Part shown: in pieces, positions 56,207-64,000 of the stretch
How positions within the stretch are numbered: position 1 is the stretch's first letter
Layout of the letters: each line of letters starts with the position of its first letter
DNA from: Vibrio marisflavi CECT 7928
GTDB taxonomy: Bacteria; Pseudomonadota; Gammaproteobacteria; Enterobacterales; Vibrionaceae
Assembly: GCF_921294215.1 (NCBI RefSeq)
Contig: NZ_CAKLDM010000004.1
Coordinates: 1-64,000 of the forward strand
Direction of reading: 5' to 3'
Length of the DNA stretch: 64,000 nucleotides
Notes under the pieces: generated by a model
Told to the model about the DNA's origin: nothing
What the model saw: the letters and a program-made list of their open reading frames with translations, nothing else
The model's database searches: none
Translations under genes and position numbers: made by a program

Positions 56207-57229
56207 CTATTTCTCCATCCTTTTCAGCTCTCTGATCTTGTCTAGGAATGACTTGTCCTGCTCTTTTTCGGCAACTTTAACCTGCTTAGATTCATCTAAA
56301 AGCTTTTCAATTTCAACGGCATCCTCTTCCTCCCCAATAGAACGGTAGGAATAAATCAACAGCTCCAGCTCATCACTAGTTAGCTTTTCATCGGTTGTCA
56401 GGCGTTTGGTTTCTAATCGAGTGATGTTACGTTTGGCGTCTTCGAAATTCAGCTTCTCTATAGGGTTCGCCTCATTTATCCAACTATAGATGAATTCTAT
56501 TGCAACAATCTTTCTACCATTCTTATGATATTTAAAGCCAAGCCCATCTTTTGTGGTATGGAATAGTAGCTCTTTATTGGTTTTAGGGTTGCTACAAAGT
56601 TCTGCGATACTATCTTTAACGCAGTACCTAACAACTGTACTCGGGTTTTTAAACGACCCTTTGTCAGACTTTATTTGACCGGACTCGGTAACAAGTCCCA
56701 TATAGCAACGAAGATCGTCGATTTCTATTGGGTTCAGTTTGCTACCTTTGTTTTTAAATCTAGATAGCATTTCATAGAGACGCTTAGTGTACTCCCTCTT
56801 AAGGCCTAGATAGCTCTTAGTGTCGATTAGAGCAAACCCTTTGTTGTATTCGATATATTCGCTTTCCAGCTCAATGTTTGGCTTTAACGTTAACACACGG
56901 TCCTTGTAGATAGCCTTGCTAAACAAAGGCGTAAACTCAAACTCAGTATCACCTTTATTATCAGTTACAATGCCAATATTTCTTGTTAGCAACCGAGCAA
57001 CGACACCTTTCAGCTGCGAGCCAACAGCCCTATTGTTAATGGAAAGCCATTCGCAGAGCTGAGCTGCGGTAAATCTATATTCTGGCGATCCCGACTCCCA
57101 ATCTGCAGGCGTCATATGTGCCATCATTAGTCCGAATAAATTGGCTTCTCTAGTGGTGAGGTCTTGCTGGGAAAAGACGAGCTGATGCCCTTTTTTAATA
57201 TGCTTGGGCAGTTTTTTTTGCTGATTCAT
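56207..57229 (-). CDS. repA: Rep_3-family replication initiator
   Basis: The protein has 340 residues, with the two winged-helix domains of iteron-binding initiators. WH1 runs about 10-150 (KKGHQLVFSQQDLTTREANL; FTAAQLCEWLSINNRAVGSQ; FSKAIYKDRVLTLKPNIELE) and WH2 about 150-260 (YEMLSRFKNKGSKLNPIEID; YKDSIAELC-like recognition region). It binds the iterons as monomer at the origin and dimer for autoregulation. Iterons flank the gene on both sides as in P1 and F. The C-terminal 80 residues are an acidic/basic helical extension (KLTSDELELLIYSYRSIGEE; IRELKRMEK) not needed in the family core. Confidence 0.9.
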   Translation of the reverse strand: MNQQKKLPKHIKKGHQLVFSQQDLTTREANLFGLMMAHMTPADWESGSPEYRFTAAQLCEWLSINNRAVGSQLKGVVARLLTRNIGIVTDNKGDTEFEFTPLFSKAIYKDRVLTLKPNIELESEYIEYNKGFALIDTKSYLGLKREYTKRLYEMLSRFKNKGSKLNPIEIDDLRCYMGLVTESGQIKSDKGSFKNPSTVVRYCVKDSIAELCSNPKTNKELLFHTTKDGLGFKYHKNGRKIVAIEFIYSWINEANPIEKLNFEDAKRNITRLETKRLTTDEKLTSDELELLIYSYRSIGEEEDAVEIEKLLDESKQVKVAEKEQDKSFLDKIRELKRMEK

Positions 57230-57286
57230 AACAAATTAATATTGTCCTACTTATCTGTGCATAGTAGTAACCACAGGGGGTTAAAA

Positions 57287-57523
57287 GCAAACTTTTCACA
57301 CAACAATGACCTATATGTGTGAGATTTGTTTGCTTTTAACTCCCTATAAACCGCCCAAAACTCACGAGCAAACTTTTCTCACCACTATTGCGATGGAATT
57401 TACGCAATAAGCAAACTTTTCTCACCACTATTGAGCATTTATTTACACAGTTCGCAAACTTTTTTAGTGACCAAACTCATGAAAAGCAAACTTTCTTCAC
57501 CACAAAAGCAAACTTTTCTCACT
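57287..57523. repeat. Six iterons upstream of rep (origin)
   Basis: GCAAACTTT(T/C)(T/C)TCACC-type copies begin at 57287, 57368, 57411, 57454 (degenerate), 57486 and 57508, all opposite in direction to the downstream set on the plus strand, that is, both arrays share orientation with respect to rep. Spacings here are irregular (81, 43, 43, 32, 22). Together with the adjacent AT-rich repeats this is the likely replication origin and rep promoter-operator. Confidence 0.88.
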
Positions 57524-57568
57524 ACTATTTTCCTATAAGCCCTTTAATATCAATGCGATACAGAACAC

Positions 57569-57640
57569 CATAGATCTTATAGTCTTTATAGTCTTTATAG
57601 TTCTTTATAGATCTTATAGATCTCTATAGTCAGTGTGGAT
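57569..57640. other. AT-rich repeat tract with GATC sites, probable DNA-unwinding element
   Basis: Short direct repeats of the type TATAG(A)TCTT recur about seven times (57570-57628), with three GATC (Dam) sites among them. They are followed by TGTGGATAT, one mismatch from the DnaA-box complement TGTGGATAA. This layout (iterons, GATC-bearing repeats, DnaA box) is that of P1 oriR. Confidence 0.65.
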
Positions 57641-57846
57641 ATGTCGATAACTACGCTGCGCGAAGGTAATCAACATTCCCACACAGTCGCTTCGCTCAAT
57701 AAGCTGTTTATTTATATTGCTTTAATGACGTTCTAAGGAAGATTTTAAGTAGGAGGCAGCCCTTACCTTAGGAACTAGAGATTGGGGCTAACAGGAGGCG
57801 TTTGAGAGGCGTTTAAGTAAAGTAACCGGATCGGACCTGGTTACTG

Positions 57847-57870
57847 CTCTTCTCCCCGAAGGGAGAAGAG
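57847..57870. terminator. Terminator hairpin of the MFS gene
   Basis: A perfect 10-bp stem CTCTTCTCCC/GGGAGAAGAG with loop CGAA, eight bases after the minus-strand MFS stop. No long T run; it may still stop converging transcripts near the origin. The bases between 57641 and 57846 show no gene. Confidence 0.55.
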
Positions 57871-57878
57871 AGGTTAAT

Positions 57879-59090
57879 CTAACTACTTGCTGGGACCAGT
57901 GTTGCTGACTTATGGCGAACACTGTAGAGATAAAGTCCAGCTAATGCAGGCAATGATGCTAAAGCAGCATATAGGCCTACGTACTGGGTACCATATGAAG
58001 ATAAGTACTGCACAATAATAGGACTCAGACCGCCGAACGTGGCTGATGAAATATTATATCCAAGACCTAGATTGACAGTGCTTCCATCTGACACGGAGAA
58101 CAGAGCGCCAGCGAGATTGCTCAGTATTATTGCAGAGATAAATGTTATAGAGGCTAACGCAAACCACTGAATAGCGGCAGAGTCAGTTTTAACGATGGCG
58201 TAGTATAAAGGATATTGACATACGAGCGCTAAAATTAACCCGACTTTAAACCCCTTCCTTGGCGTAGTCAGCTTGTCTGTCGCCAGGCCAGCAATGATCA
58301 TAAATACAAACAGCATAACTGTATTGATGATGCTGAAATTTTTCAAGTGAAGAGACTCGGCAATAATTCCACTGGAAAAGCTCGGAATGAAGAAAGCAAC
58401 AGAGCCCGAAGCTGTTACCAAAAACATTCTCAATACTGCAGAGAAATCGTAGTTTTTTGTGGGCTTATCAGTTTTTGATGGTACCTCTTCAACTAGTTGC
58501 AATCTGAACCAAAAGCTAATTGCAATATTAACTACACCAATGAATAACGGGATTCTCCAGCCATAAGTTTGCATTTGCACGTCTGTCAGTGATGACTTGA
58601 GAGCAAGCACGACTACAAACGATAAGATAACGCCAATTAAAGAGCTAGCAACTATCAAACAGCTAATGATCCCAGCTTCTTTTTTTTGCGTATTGTTGTG
58701 TAGGTAGTGTGTGATTGTTGGGAACTCACCGGCAAAACTAAACGACTGTGCCATCTGCAGCAAGAGTACGATCAACGCTACAGATTCGCCAAGTTTGGTA
58801 ACTGGCAAGCAAGCCATTATTAGAGAGGCTACACCGGTTAAAGTGCTTGTTAAAACTAGAGCATTTTTTTTACCCTTTGAATCGGCAATTTTACCGACTA
58901 CAACTGCACCAAAAGGCCTAATTAGAAATCGAAGAGCAAATATTCCCCATACAATATAGTTTGAGTGATGCAAGCCACTTTCTTGCATGATGTGTGATAG
59001 GTAAGGCATGATCGCCGCAAATACGGCAATGTCGTAATACTCTAAAGCATTACCAGAAATAACACCCAGTTTTTGTTTCCAAGCTAGCAC
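57879..59090 (-). CDS. MFS transporter, metabolite:proton symporter type
   Basis: The 403-residue protein has about twelve hydrophobic segments and MFS loop motifs: the N-terminal GNALEYYDIAVFAAIMPYLS (with the charged D-x-x-x-F pattern of the MHS/ProP-KgtP branch), loop 2-3 RPFGAVVVGKIADSKGKKNA and a central cytoplasmic loop with EEVPSKTDKPTK. The MHS branch imports organic acids, betaines or amino acids with protons. The gene is in a minus-strand group with a LuxR-type regulator and a ProC-like gene. A role in uptake of a proline-related compound is an inference from that context. Confidence 0.82.
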   Translation of the reverse strand: MLAWKQKLGVISGNALEYYDIAVFAAIMPYLSHIMQESGLHHSNYIVWGIFALRFLIRPFGAVVVGKIADSKGKKNALVLTSTLTGVASLIMACLPVTKLGESVALIVLLLQMAQSFSFAGEFPTITHYLHNNTQKKEAGIISCLIVASSLIGVILSFVVVLALKSSLTDVQMQTYGWRIPLFIGVVNIAISFWFRLQLVEEVPSKTDKPTKNYDFSAVLRMFLVTASGSVAFFIPSFSSGIIAESLHLKNFSIINTVMLFVFMIIAGLATDKLTTPRKGFKVGLILALVCQYPLYYAIVKTDSAAIQWFALASITFISAIILSNLAGALFSVSDGSTVNLGLGYNISSATFGGLSPIIVQYLSSYGTQYVGLYAALASLPALAGLYLYSVRHKSATLVPASS

Positions 59091-59135
59091 TATGAACCTC
59101 TAATTATTATTCAAATATTTCTATAAAACGTTGTA

Positions 59136-59897
59136 TTAAAAATTTGTTCTGATTGGGTAATCTAAAGAACTAATGGCGCATGACAGAGTTACGCCATAGT
59201 GGTTTAAATGATCATATAACTTGGATAGACCGGAGCCCTCACACCCAAGTTTTTTCTTAATGTTGTTAATTCGTTTGGTTTCTGCTGCTCTATTGCATTT
59301 ATGAAAAGCGCATATTTCTTTTATTGAACGCAATTGTAAAATTAGAGTGATCGTTTGCATTTCTTTTTCGGTAAACCTTATGTCACCAAAGTTGAAATGC
59401 TTACCGCCAATATATGCCTTATTTTGATTTATTAGGTTAGCAGTGGGCTCTCTTGGCACTTGAATTTTATCTATGTCGTATTCTTTGCTTATTAAATACA
59501 ATAAGTTACTAACTCTTGGCTTATGTCGAATTATATCGCACATTTCAACTCTGGCATTTTTATCGTTCATGCCGATTGAAAATATTTCAATAAATTGTCC
59601 ATGCCTAGTAGTAAAATCGACCTTTAGTTGAGATTCTGTGCTTTCGAATAAAATTCTACTGTGTTCGCTGTCTAATTCATTCCAATACCTTACACCTGGT
59701 TCACAGCGCTTGCCGTACCGCTTGTACAGGCCCGTACCCCAGTACTCTAAGTGCCAATCGTAGTTGCTACACACACAATTCAGCTCATTAGTTTCTAAAT
59801 TTAAACTGCTTACAGATACATGATTGACATTGAATTCACTTACATGGTTTTTAAAAGCCTTGCATGCTTTCTCAATGCTTTCGCTTTTTATGTCCAT
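59136..59897 (-). CDS. LuxR-type transcriptional regulator
   Basis: The 253-residue protein ends with a LuxR/FixJ HTH (FTEKEMQTITLILQLRSIKE, then AAETKRINNIKKKLGCEGSG). Residues about 1-150 resemble a sensor domain (HVSVSSLNLETNELNCVCSN; WNELDSEHSRILFESTESQL), but the autoinducer-binding Trp/Tyr/Asp set is not clear. There is no luxI-like gene nearby, so this is a solo regulator. The gene is AT-rich. It probably controls the adjacent transporter and reductase. The ribosome-binding site is weak. Confidence 0.75.
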   Translation of the reverse strand: MDIKSESIEKACKAFKNHVSEFNVNHVSVSSLNLETNELNCVCSNYDWHLEYWGTGLYKRYGKRCEPGVRYWNELDSEHSRILFESTESQLKVDFTTRHGQFIEIFSIGMNDKNARVEMCDIIRHKPRVSNLLYLISKEYDIDKIQVPREPTANLINQNKAYIGGKHFNFGDIRFTEKEMQTITLILQLRSIKEICAFHKCNRAAETKRINNIKKKLGCEGSGLSKLYDHLNHYGVTLSCAISSLDYPIRTNF

Positions 59898-59986
59898 CTA
59901 CATAGCCCATCTTATTTATATTGTACTTGTTTCATTATTGTGATGCTTGGACGTTTATTTTAATTCAGTGGGTAGTATTGATATTT

Positions 59987-60027
59987 GATATTCAATAAAG
60001 AGACAAACTTATTATTTATTGAATATC
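59987..60027. promoter_or_regulatory. 13-bp inverted repeat between luxR-like and proC-like genes
   Basis: GATATTCAATAAA (59987-59999) and TTTATTGAATATC (60015-60027) are perfect inverted arms, 15 bases apart, in the 139-base gap between the two minus-strand genes. It is either a terminator for the ProC-like gene or an operator for the LuxR-type protein. The AT-rich arms fit a regulator site better. Confidence 0.5.
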
Positions 60028-60036
60028 ACCTATTAA

Positions 60037-60792
60037 TCACAACTGTTTTAGAATCGTATCTAGCGTCTTCTTTATGTCTTGGCATACTCCACGCTCACTA
60101 AGCATGTTGATAGCTTGTTCATTTAGACCTTGCGAAGTTGAGGCGCTACTAATCAGTTCTCTAAAATCGACTTCCGACTTCTTGGCTTGATGTGTCAGCG
60201 AGTCCATTAATTCGTTTAAATAATTCAGAGCAACGGCAGGTTCAATATCGTTTTCTACAAGCCAATCATGCAGTGTGTTTTGGACAGCGTAGTGACTAGC
60301 AATTAGTGAGGTTGCAGCAGCTAGAGGACGAAAGGCTTTTCCATCTTTGCATGGAAAGAGATCTCCCAGGCCGTCTAAAAATGGTTTTATTTTTGTATCA
60401 CACGGATAGTAAGCGAGGGGTCCATTGCAATCTGCGATCGTTGGTAAAGGGAATGCTTTGTATACGTTAACTGAATTCCCAATAAGTTGATTGCATTCGC
60501 TATGTGACAAAGTAGCTACACAACTGATGACAGACGATCCGCTTTTAAATGTGAGTTGTTCTATTTCTCGGACAGCCACCGAGGGTGGTAGAGTGAGAAA
60601 AATCCAATCACATTCCTCAGCGACGGCTTGATTATCTTTCGCAACTTTAACGCATTCGTACTTATTAGATAAAAGTTGGGAGTTTTCCATATTTCTAGGT
60701 GACAAAACAATTTCAGTTGCCTTATTTGTTTTGGTCAGCCCAGCCACAATGGCGGTTGCTAGTTTGCCAACGCCTATAATTCCTATTTTCAT
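60037..60792 (-). CDS. ProC-like (pyrroline-5-carboxylate reductase family) oxidoreductase
   Basis: The 251-residue protein begins MKIGIIGVGKLATAIVAGLT, a Rossmann nucleotide-binding start (G-x-G-x-x-A), and continues with WIFLTLPPSVAVREIEQLTF and a ProC-like block around VYKAFPLPTIADCNGPLAYY. The helical C-terminal domain includes AATSLIASHYAVQN and a Ser/Thr-rich segment ISSASTSQGLNEQAI where P5C reductases have their (S/T)-P-G-G-T motif; Pro and Gly are not conserved. It is therefore a divergent member that may reduce another imine. It is co-directed with the regulator and transporter. Confidence 0.75.
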   Translation of the reverse strand: MKIGIIGVGKLATAIVAGLTKTNKATEIVLSPRNMENSQLLSNKYECVKVAKDNQAVAEECDWIFLTLPPSVAVREIEQLTFKSGSSVISCVATLSHSECNQLIGNSVNVYKAFPLPTIADCNGPLAYYPCDTKIKPFLDGLGDLFPCKDGKAFRPLAAATSLIASHYAVQNTLHDWLVENDIEPAVALNYLNELMDSLTHQAKKSEVDFRELISSASTSQGLNEQAINMLSERGVCQDIKKTLDTILKQL

Positions 60793-61459
60793 AATTATCG
60801 ATCAAATACTTGTATTTATATCCTTGCGATTAATGGCAAGGAATTGGGTTATTAGGCGGAAATTATGCGTTACGATAATTTTACATTTCATTAATATAAT
60901 TAGTGGTTATCACTACAAGTTGGCTCAACAAGGCTTGGGTGATTTAGGGTGAGCCCACCACACTAGAGGGCTCAAAGCTTCATGCTTCATTTTCAGCGTG
61001 GATAATATAAGCAACAAGCATCACATTTCAATACTAAGCCGTGATATTTTAGGTATGCAAAATGACTACCTTTTATTTTGATCGATGCGACATAAAATCC
61101 GTTAAAGCTCAATAGGCAAGCCGTTTTATATTAATTATACGGGGCTAAATCATTGTTAATATAGGCAGTGTCAATGACTTAGATCAGTGATATTACCTTG
61201 TCGTTAAATTAGCCTTTTGACTAATTTAATTGAGCAAGTGGTTTTGGTTGATATGGATATCCAAAGGGTGAATGCACAATAGGTATTGTTCGGAAATGCC
61301 GAGAGGGTAATGGTCCACAGCTCCGCTAAAAAGATTTCAATCAATAGCAAGTAGACTGTACAACTGTACAATTGTACAATATAGTCAGCGGCGCGTTAGT
61401 CGTTGAATCGCAAGATGATATGCGCATTGGTAAAGAAATTTTCAAAGCTGGAGATACAA
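60793..61459. other. Intergenic region between cargo genes and partition genes
   Basis: About 670 bases without a convincing gene. It contains an imperfect hairpin AAATTAG...CTAATTT (about 61205-61225) and, near the right end, the triple TGTACAAY repeat. A 73-codon open frame at 60731-60952 overlaps the ProC-like gene and has no ribosome-binding site. Confidence 0.4.
61357..61380. repeat. Triple 8-bp repeat TGTACAAY before the first ParA gene
   Basis: TGTACAAC, TGTACAAT and TGTACAAT follow one another without gaps, each containing the palindromic core TGTACA. It lies about 80 bases before the GTG of the first ParA gene. Short tandem repeats like this are typical operators or centromere sites for ribbon-helix-helix partition partners. 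Confidence 0.55.
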
Positions 61460-62035
61460 GTGAAAATTATTGATGTTTGGAACCCAAAAGGCGGACAAGG
61501 GAAGTCAATGATTGCCATAAATTTAGCTGCAGCGACACTTGAACTGGGCAAAAAGGCTTTAGTCATATGCCAAGACCCTCAAGGGACATCCACTCTGTAT
61601 CAGAAGAGTGGCAATTTACCGTTTGAAATAACCGATGCAATACCTAAATCCAAGCCTGATGTGGACGTAATTATATTTGACCATCAAGCAGCTGATTGGG
61701 AAGTGCCAGAAGGCAAATTGATTGTCATGCCCTTAAAGCCAGCTCGGGACCAATACGCTACCTATATTGATGCTCATAAAAGGGCTCAAGCAAAATCAAA
61801 GCAGGTTGTTACCATTCTTACCGATGTTGATTACAGGCGAAAGGGAGAAAGAAAGTTGGCCAAGTTAATGGAAAAAGAAGGCGCATTCATTCTTCCTAGT
61901 AGTGGTGTTTATGGGAGAGCAGCTGAGCACTACAGAAGTATTTTTGATGATGCACTAAATAGATCGAACCTAATCAGAGATCGACGACGAGAAATGCTGC
62001 AAATAATGACTCACGTATTGATAGAGGTTAAGTAA
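61460..62035 (+). CDS. ParA-type partition ATPase, cassette 1
   Basis: I chose GTG 61460 because GGAGA lies five bases before it; the open frame extends to TTG 61403 without a site. The 191-residue protein has a deviant Walker A NPKGGQGKSM (residues about 8-17), Walker A'-like CQDPQGTSTL and Walker B-like VIIFDHQAAD. The small size fits type Ib ParA/VirC1-like ATPases. The final bases overlap the next gene (ATGA). It should move plasmid copies with the small partner encoded next. Confidence 0.8.
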   Translation: MKIIDVWNPKGGQGKSMIAINLAAATLELGKKALVICQDPQGTSTLYQKSGNLPFEITDAIPKSKPDVDVIIFDHQAADWEVPEGKLIVMPLKPARDQYATYIDAHKRAQAKSKQVVTILTDVDYRRKGERKLAKLMEKEGAFILPSSGVYGRAAEHYRSIFDDALNRSNLIRDRRREMLQIMTHVLIEVK

Positions 62036-62313
62036 TGATAGATCAGCGATTTGATTGGATGAAGGAAGAAGATGAAAGAGCCAGTAGAAGTCTAATGGAA
62101 GGTCAGTTACCAAACCCTAAAGCACCACGATTAGTTAAAACCAATAAAGCGGTACAGGCACCTAAGAGAACGACGCGAGGGGTTTTTGTTCGTGACTCGA
62201 TTTGGGCTGACTTTGAAGATGTGATTCATTATCAGAAGAAAATAAAGGGACTCGGTAAGCCAGAACTGGTCGAAGAAGCCCTTTTGTACGCAATCAACAA
62301 ATACAAGAAATAA
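62035..62313 (+). CDS. Small DNA-binding partition partner, cassette 1
   Basis: The 92-residue protein has a basic flexible N-terminus (NPKAPRLVKTNKAVQAPKRT) that could stimulate the ATPase, and a C-terminal fold with FVRDSIWADFEDVIHYQKKI and KPELVEEALLYAINKYKK, which resembles a ribbon-helix-helix dimer. It overlaps ParA by four bases. ParG-like partners of type Ib systems have this size and layout. Confidence 0.6.
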   Translation: MIDQRFDWMKEEDERASRSLMEGQLPNPKAPRLVKTNKAVQAPKRTTRGVFVRDSIWADFEDVIHYQKKIKGLGKPELVEEALLYAINKYKK

Positions 62314-62403
62314 CCCTCCCCTATTGTGCGTCGTATCTGGCGCACTCTCTAAAACACCCCTCACTCTCTTACTAGGCACCAGCTGGGCATCTCTCTTACT
62401 TTT

Positions 62404-62517
62404 GTAATTATCTTATTATGATAATTATCTTATTAAACTAATTGTTAGATTAAGCTATTTATTGTATTTCGATAATTATCATACTAAAGTGCTGTAGATA
62501 CTAAGATAATTGTCTTA
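62404..62517. repeat. Direct repeats GATAATTATCTTA before the second ParA gene
   Basis: Copies and near-copies of (G)ATAATTATCTTA occur at 62404-62415, 62421-62432, 62471-62483 and 62505-62517. The core AATTATC is partly palindromic. They lie just before the second parA-like gene, and the same motif is repeated after the cassette. They are probably operator and centromere sites for the small partner protein. Confidence 0.7.
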
Positions 62518-62535
62518 CTAACGAGAGAGTTCAGT

Positions 62536-63216
62536 ATGGGAAAAGTCATATTGCTAGGCCACCAAAAAGGTGGTGTCGGAAAATCTAACACAGCTGTTAA
62601 TCTGGCTGTTGCGCTAGCTAACGAAACGTATAAAGGAAAAACTAACAGCATTCTCCTTATTGATGCCGATCCTCAGTCTACCCTGTATAGATGGTCGCAG
62701 CGCCGAGAAGAAAACGAGAGCGTTGAGTCATTCCCTTGCATTCGCCTTGATGGAAACATTACTAAGCAAATTCAACGTGAGGCTGAGAAGTACGATTATG
62801 TGATTGTTGATGCTGCTGGTCGCGATAGCCGCGAAATGCGCAGCGCGATGTTAGCTAGTGATGTAATGCTAATGCCAACAAAAGCAAGCACTGCAGATTT
62901 AGAGCTGTTGGAACATATGGCTGAAACTGTTGAAACCGCTCGCGATTACAACGAAAACCTAAAAGTGGCAACTTTTATCAGCATGGCTCCAACCAATTCT
63001 CAAGCAGAGAAAAAGATTGCTAAAGATCTCCTAAAGGAATACCCAGAGTTCAAACTAATGAACACTGTTATTTCAGAGCGTAAGGCGCATCGTGATGCGT
63101 TCTATGAGGCTGTTGGCGTCCATGAGTGGAAAGACTCTAAAGCGAAAGCAGAAGTTAGCTGCTTACTAAAAGAAGTATCAACCCTGCTGGTGGAAGAAGT
63201 CGATGAAGTTATCTAG
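62536..63216 (+). CDS. parA: ParA-type partition ATPase, cassette 2
   Basis: The 226-residue product has Walker A QKGGVGKSN (residues about 10-18), Walker A' LLIDADPQSTL and Walker B YVIVDAAGRDS, all canonical. It lacks the N-terminal HTH of type Ia ParA, so it is type Ib. The last 14 bases overlap the partner gene. It sits beside the origin with its own repeat arrays, so it is probably the main partition system. Confidence 0.88.
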   Translation: MGKVILLGHQKGGVGKSNTAVNLAVALANETYKGKTNSILLIDADPQSTLYRWSQRREENESVESFPCIRLDGNITKQIQREAEKYDYVIVDAAGRDSREMRSAMLASDVMLMPTKASTADLELLEHMAETVETARDYNENLKVATFISMAPTNSQAEKKIAKDLLKEYPEFKLMNTVISERKAHRDAFYEAVGVHEWKDSKAKAEVSCLLKEVSTLLVEEVDEVI

Positions 63217-63544
63217 GAAAAGTCTCCAAAAGAGCCAAGAGCAATTGGACAAGGGCGCAGCTGAGTTTGTTGATAGTGCCGAAGAGCTGAGTTCTCCACC
63301 TAACCCAGTTGGCCGACCAAAGGCAAATAGAGAACTGACTAAGCCCGTGTCGATATCATTAACGGATACAGACAAAAAGCTTTTAGACCGTCAGTTCAAG
63401 CGCTTCAACATGGTTGCTTATCAAAAAGACGGCGAAACAACAACTAGCCTAACGCGTTCGGATTTAGTGAAGCTAATGGCCAAGCTCTTAGATGAAAAGT
63501 CTGATGATGAGCTGTACAGCATGATCAATACGTTAATAGCATAA
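63203..63544 (+). CDS. parB: ParB-like small centromere-binding protein, cassette 2
   Basis: The 113-residue protein has a basic N-terminal arm (MKLSRKSLQKSQEQLDKGAA), a GRPKANRELTKPVSISLTDT segment that matches the beta-strand of ribbon-helix-helix proteins, and helices DKKLLDRQFKRFNMVAYQKD and TRSDLVKLMAKLLDEKSDDE. It overlaps parA. It should bind the GATAATTATCTTA repeats on both sides. Confidence 0.7.
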   Translation: MKLSRKSLQKSQEQLDKGAAEFVDSAEELSSPPNPVGRPKANRELTKPVSISLTDTDKKLLDRQFKRFNMVAYQKDGETTTSLTRSDLVKLMAKLLDEKSDDELYSMINTLIA

Positions 63545-63556
63545 ATACAATCGCAT

Positions 63557-63740
63557 GATAATTAAGGTAATGGTGCAATTTATATTAATACAATAATTAT
63601 CTTAATATGATAATTATCTTGATGTGGTAAATACATTAACAGGGTAATGACATCAATGCTGTATTGGTGCTAATTGGATAATTATCTTAGTTCGACAATT
63701 ATCTTAATAAGGTAATTACCTTAATTTGATAACTGCATTA
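63557..63740. repeat. GATAATTATCTTA repeat array after the ParA/ParB cassette (centromere)
   Basis: Copies occur at about 63557 (degenerate), 63593, 63609, 63677, 63694, 63711 (degenerate) and 63728 (degenerate). Successive spacing is 16 or 17 bases where continuous. They share their consensus with the array at 62404-62517. I read this as parS plus operator for the ribbon-helix-helix protein. Confidence 0.7.
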
Positions 63741-63795
63741 TTACTATATTTATCACCGTATCGTATTTGTCTTACTGCGTCTCAGACATAAAAAT

Positions 63796-63823
63796 GCCTC
63801 TGCAAGCTGGCACTTGCAGAGGC
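63796..63823. terminator. Hairpin after the centromere array
   Basis: GCCTCTGCAAG pairs with CTTGCAGAGGC around CTGGCA, with an A run before it. It can stop transcription on the minus strand and may also insulate the next gene. Confidence 0.6.
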
Positions 63824-63856
63824 GAGATTAACCCGACCAAACTCAGATTAATCATT

Positions 63857-64000
63857 ATGAATAATATTGAAAATAACTTTCTACATAAAGCTTTTTGTTA
63901 TTTGATACTGTATACGACCGCTGCAATCAGCATGTATCTCACCGTCTCGTTCATGTATTCACTGGGCGGGTCGGCTGGAATGGCTGTTGCATTTGCGTTT
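63857..64000 (+). CDS. Probable membrane protein, 3' end outside window
   Basis: From ATG 63857 a frame of 48 codons stays open to the edge: MNNIENNFLHKAFCYLILYT, then ISMYLTVSFMYSLGGSAGMA. It is strongly hydrophobic after the first 11 residues, so one or two membrane segments are likely. No good ribosome-binding site is seen. The identity cannot be determined. Confidence 0.45.
   Translation, partial: MNNIENNFLHKAFCYLILYTTAAISMYLTVSFMYSLGGSAGMAVAFAF

Noticed and set aside
60731..60952. 73-codon plus-strand frame overlapping the ProC-like start
   Set aside because: Overlaps the opposite-strand gene, has no ribosome-binding site and no sensible protein features.
1..64000. tRNA or rRNA genes
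   Set aside because: No cloverleaf-like segment with CCA-type end or GTTC loop, and no rRNA-like stretch, was recognised on reading; a covariance search would be needed to exclude a divergent tRNA.

Overview
The window reads as part of a large P1-like phage-plasmid (a contractile-tailed temperate phage that persists as a plasmid), most probably from a Vibrio or a close gamma-proteobacterial relative. Evidence for P1 kinship is structural and positional: a Rep_3-type initiator gene flanked on both sides by iterons (6 upstream, 13 downstream), ParA partition cassettes beside it, a Ref-like RecA-dependent HNH nuclease, a 556-residue major capsid protein, a tail sheath, a LydA-like holin and a Dar-like set of late genes (DarA-N-like and DdrB/ParB-like proteins) whose P1 relatives travel inside the head. 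The Vibrio assignment is an inference from base composition and protein style. Terminase, portal and lytic replication genes are not seen, so the element continues beyond both ends; an open coding frame runs off each edge.

Layout. 1-7.4 kb: regulatory and early or accessory genes (a CI-like repressor lacking the usual protease dyad, a small tyrosine recombinase behind an HTH protein, a YkgJ-type cysteine-cluster protein, small phage proteins). 7.4-11.2 kb: a self-regulated HTH repressor with two perfect palindromes, a Fic AMPylase-like protein, a PadR-like regulator and the Ref-like nuclease. 11.2-17.7 kb: first baseplate operon (gp53-like wedge, SWIM-like protein, methyltransferase-like protein, hub, spike, PAAR tip), cut at its 3' end by an IS200/IS605 element. 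17.6-20.2 kb: that element and a HigBA toxin-antitoxin pair whose toxin has lost its 5' half. 21.0-21.9 kb: amidase endolysin and a GTA-type holin. 22.2-34.9 kb: capsid, sheath, tubes, a tail chaperone with a probable programmed frameshift, tape measure and baseplate wedge genes. 35.0-46.2 kb: tail fibres (a four-LamG fibre, a collar/His-x-His tip, an RCC1 propeller fibre) with decayed fibre/chaperone remnants and a second IS200/IS605 element. 46.3-55.6 kb: second holin and the Dar-like cargo operon. 55.6-57.7 kb: replication origin. 57.8-60.8 kb: cargo genes on the minus strand (MFS transporter, LuxR-type regulator, ProC-like reductase). 61.4-63.8 kb: two tandem ParA plus small-partner cassettes with repeat arrays. 

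A short motif, ATTCCTAA(C/T), stands in the leader of most phage transcription units, on both strands and always pointing to the gene, and is a candidate phage-specific promoter element that would coordinate these scattered operons. The most novel signal is in the late cargo operon: three different proteins (one with a HELAH zinc-protease motif, one unknown, one DdrB-like) share the same N-terminal segment of about 45 residues, which I read as a possible capsid-loading or injection tag.
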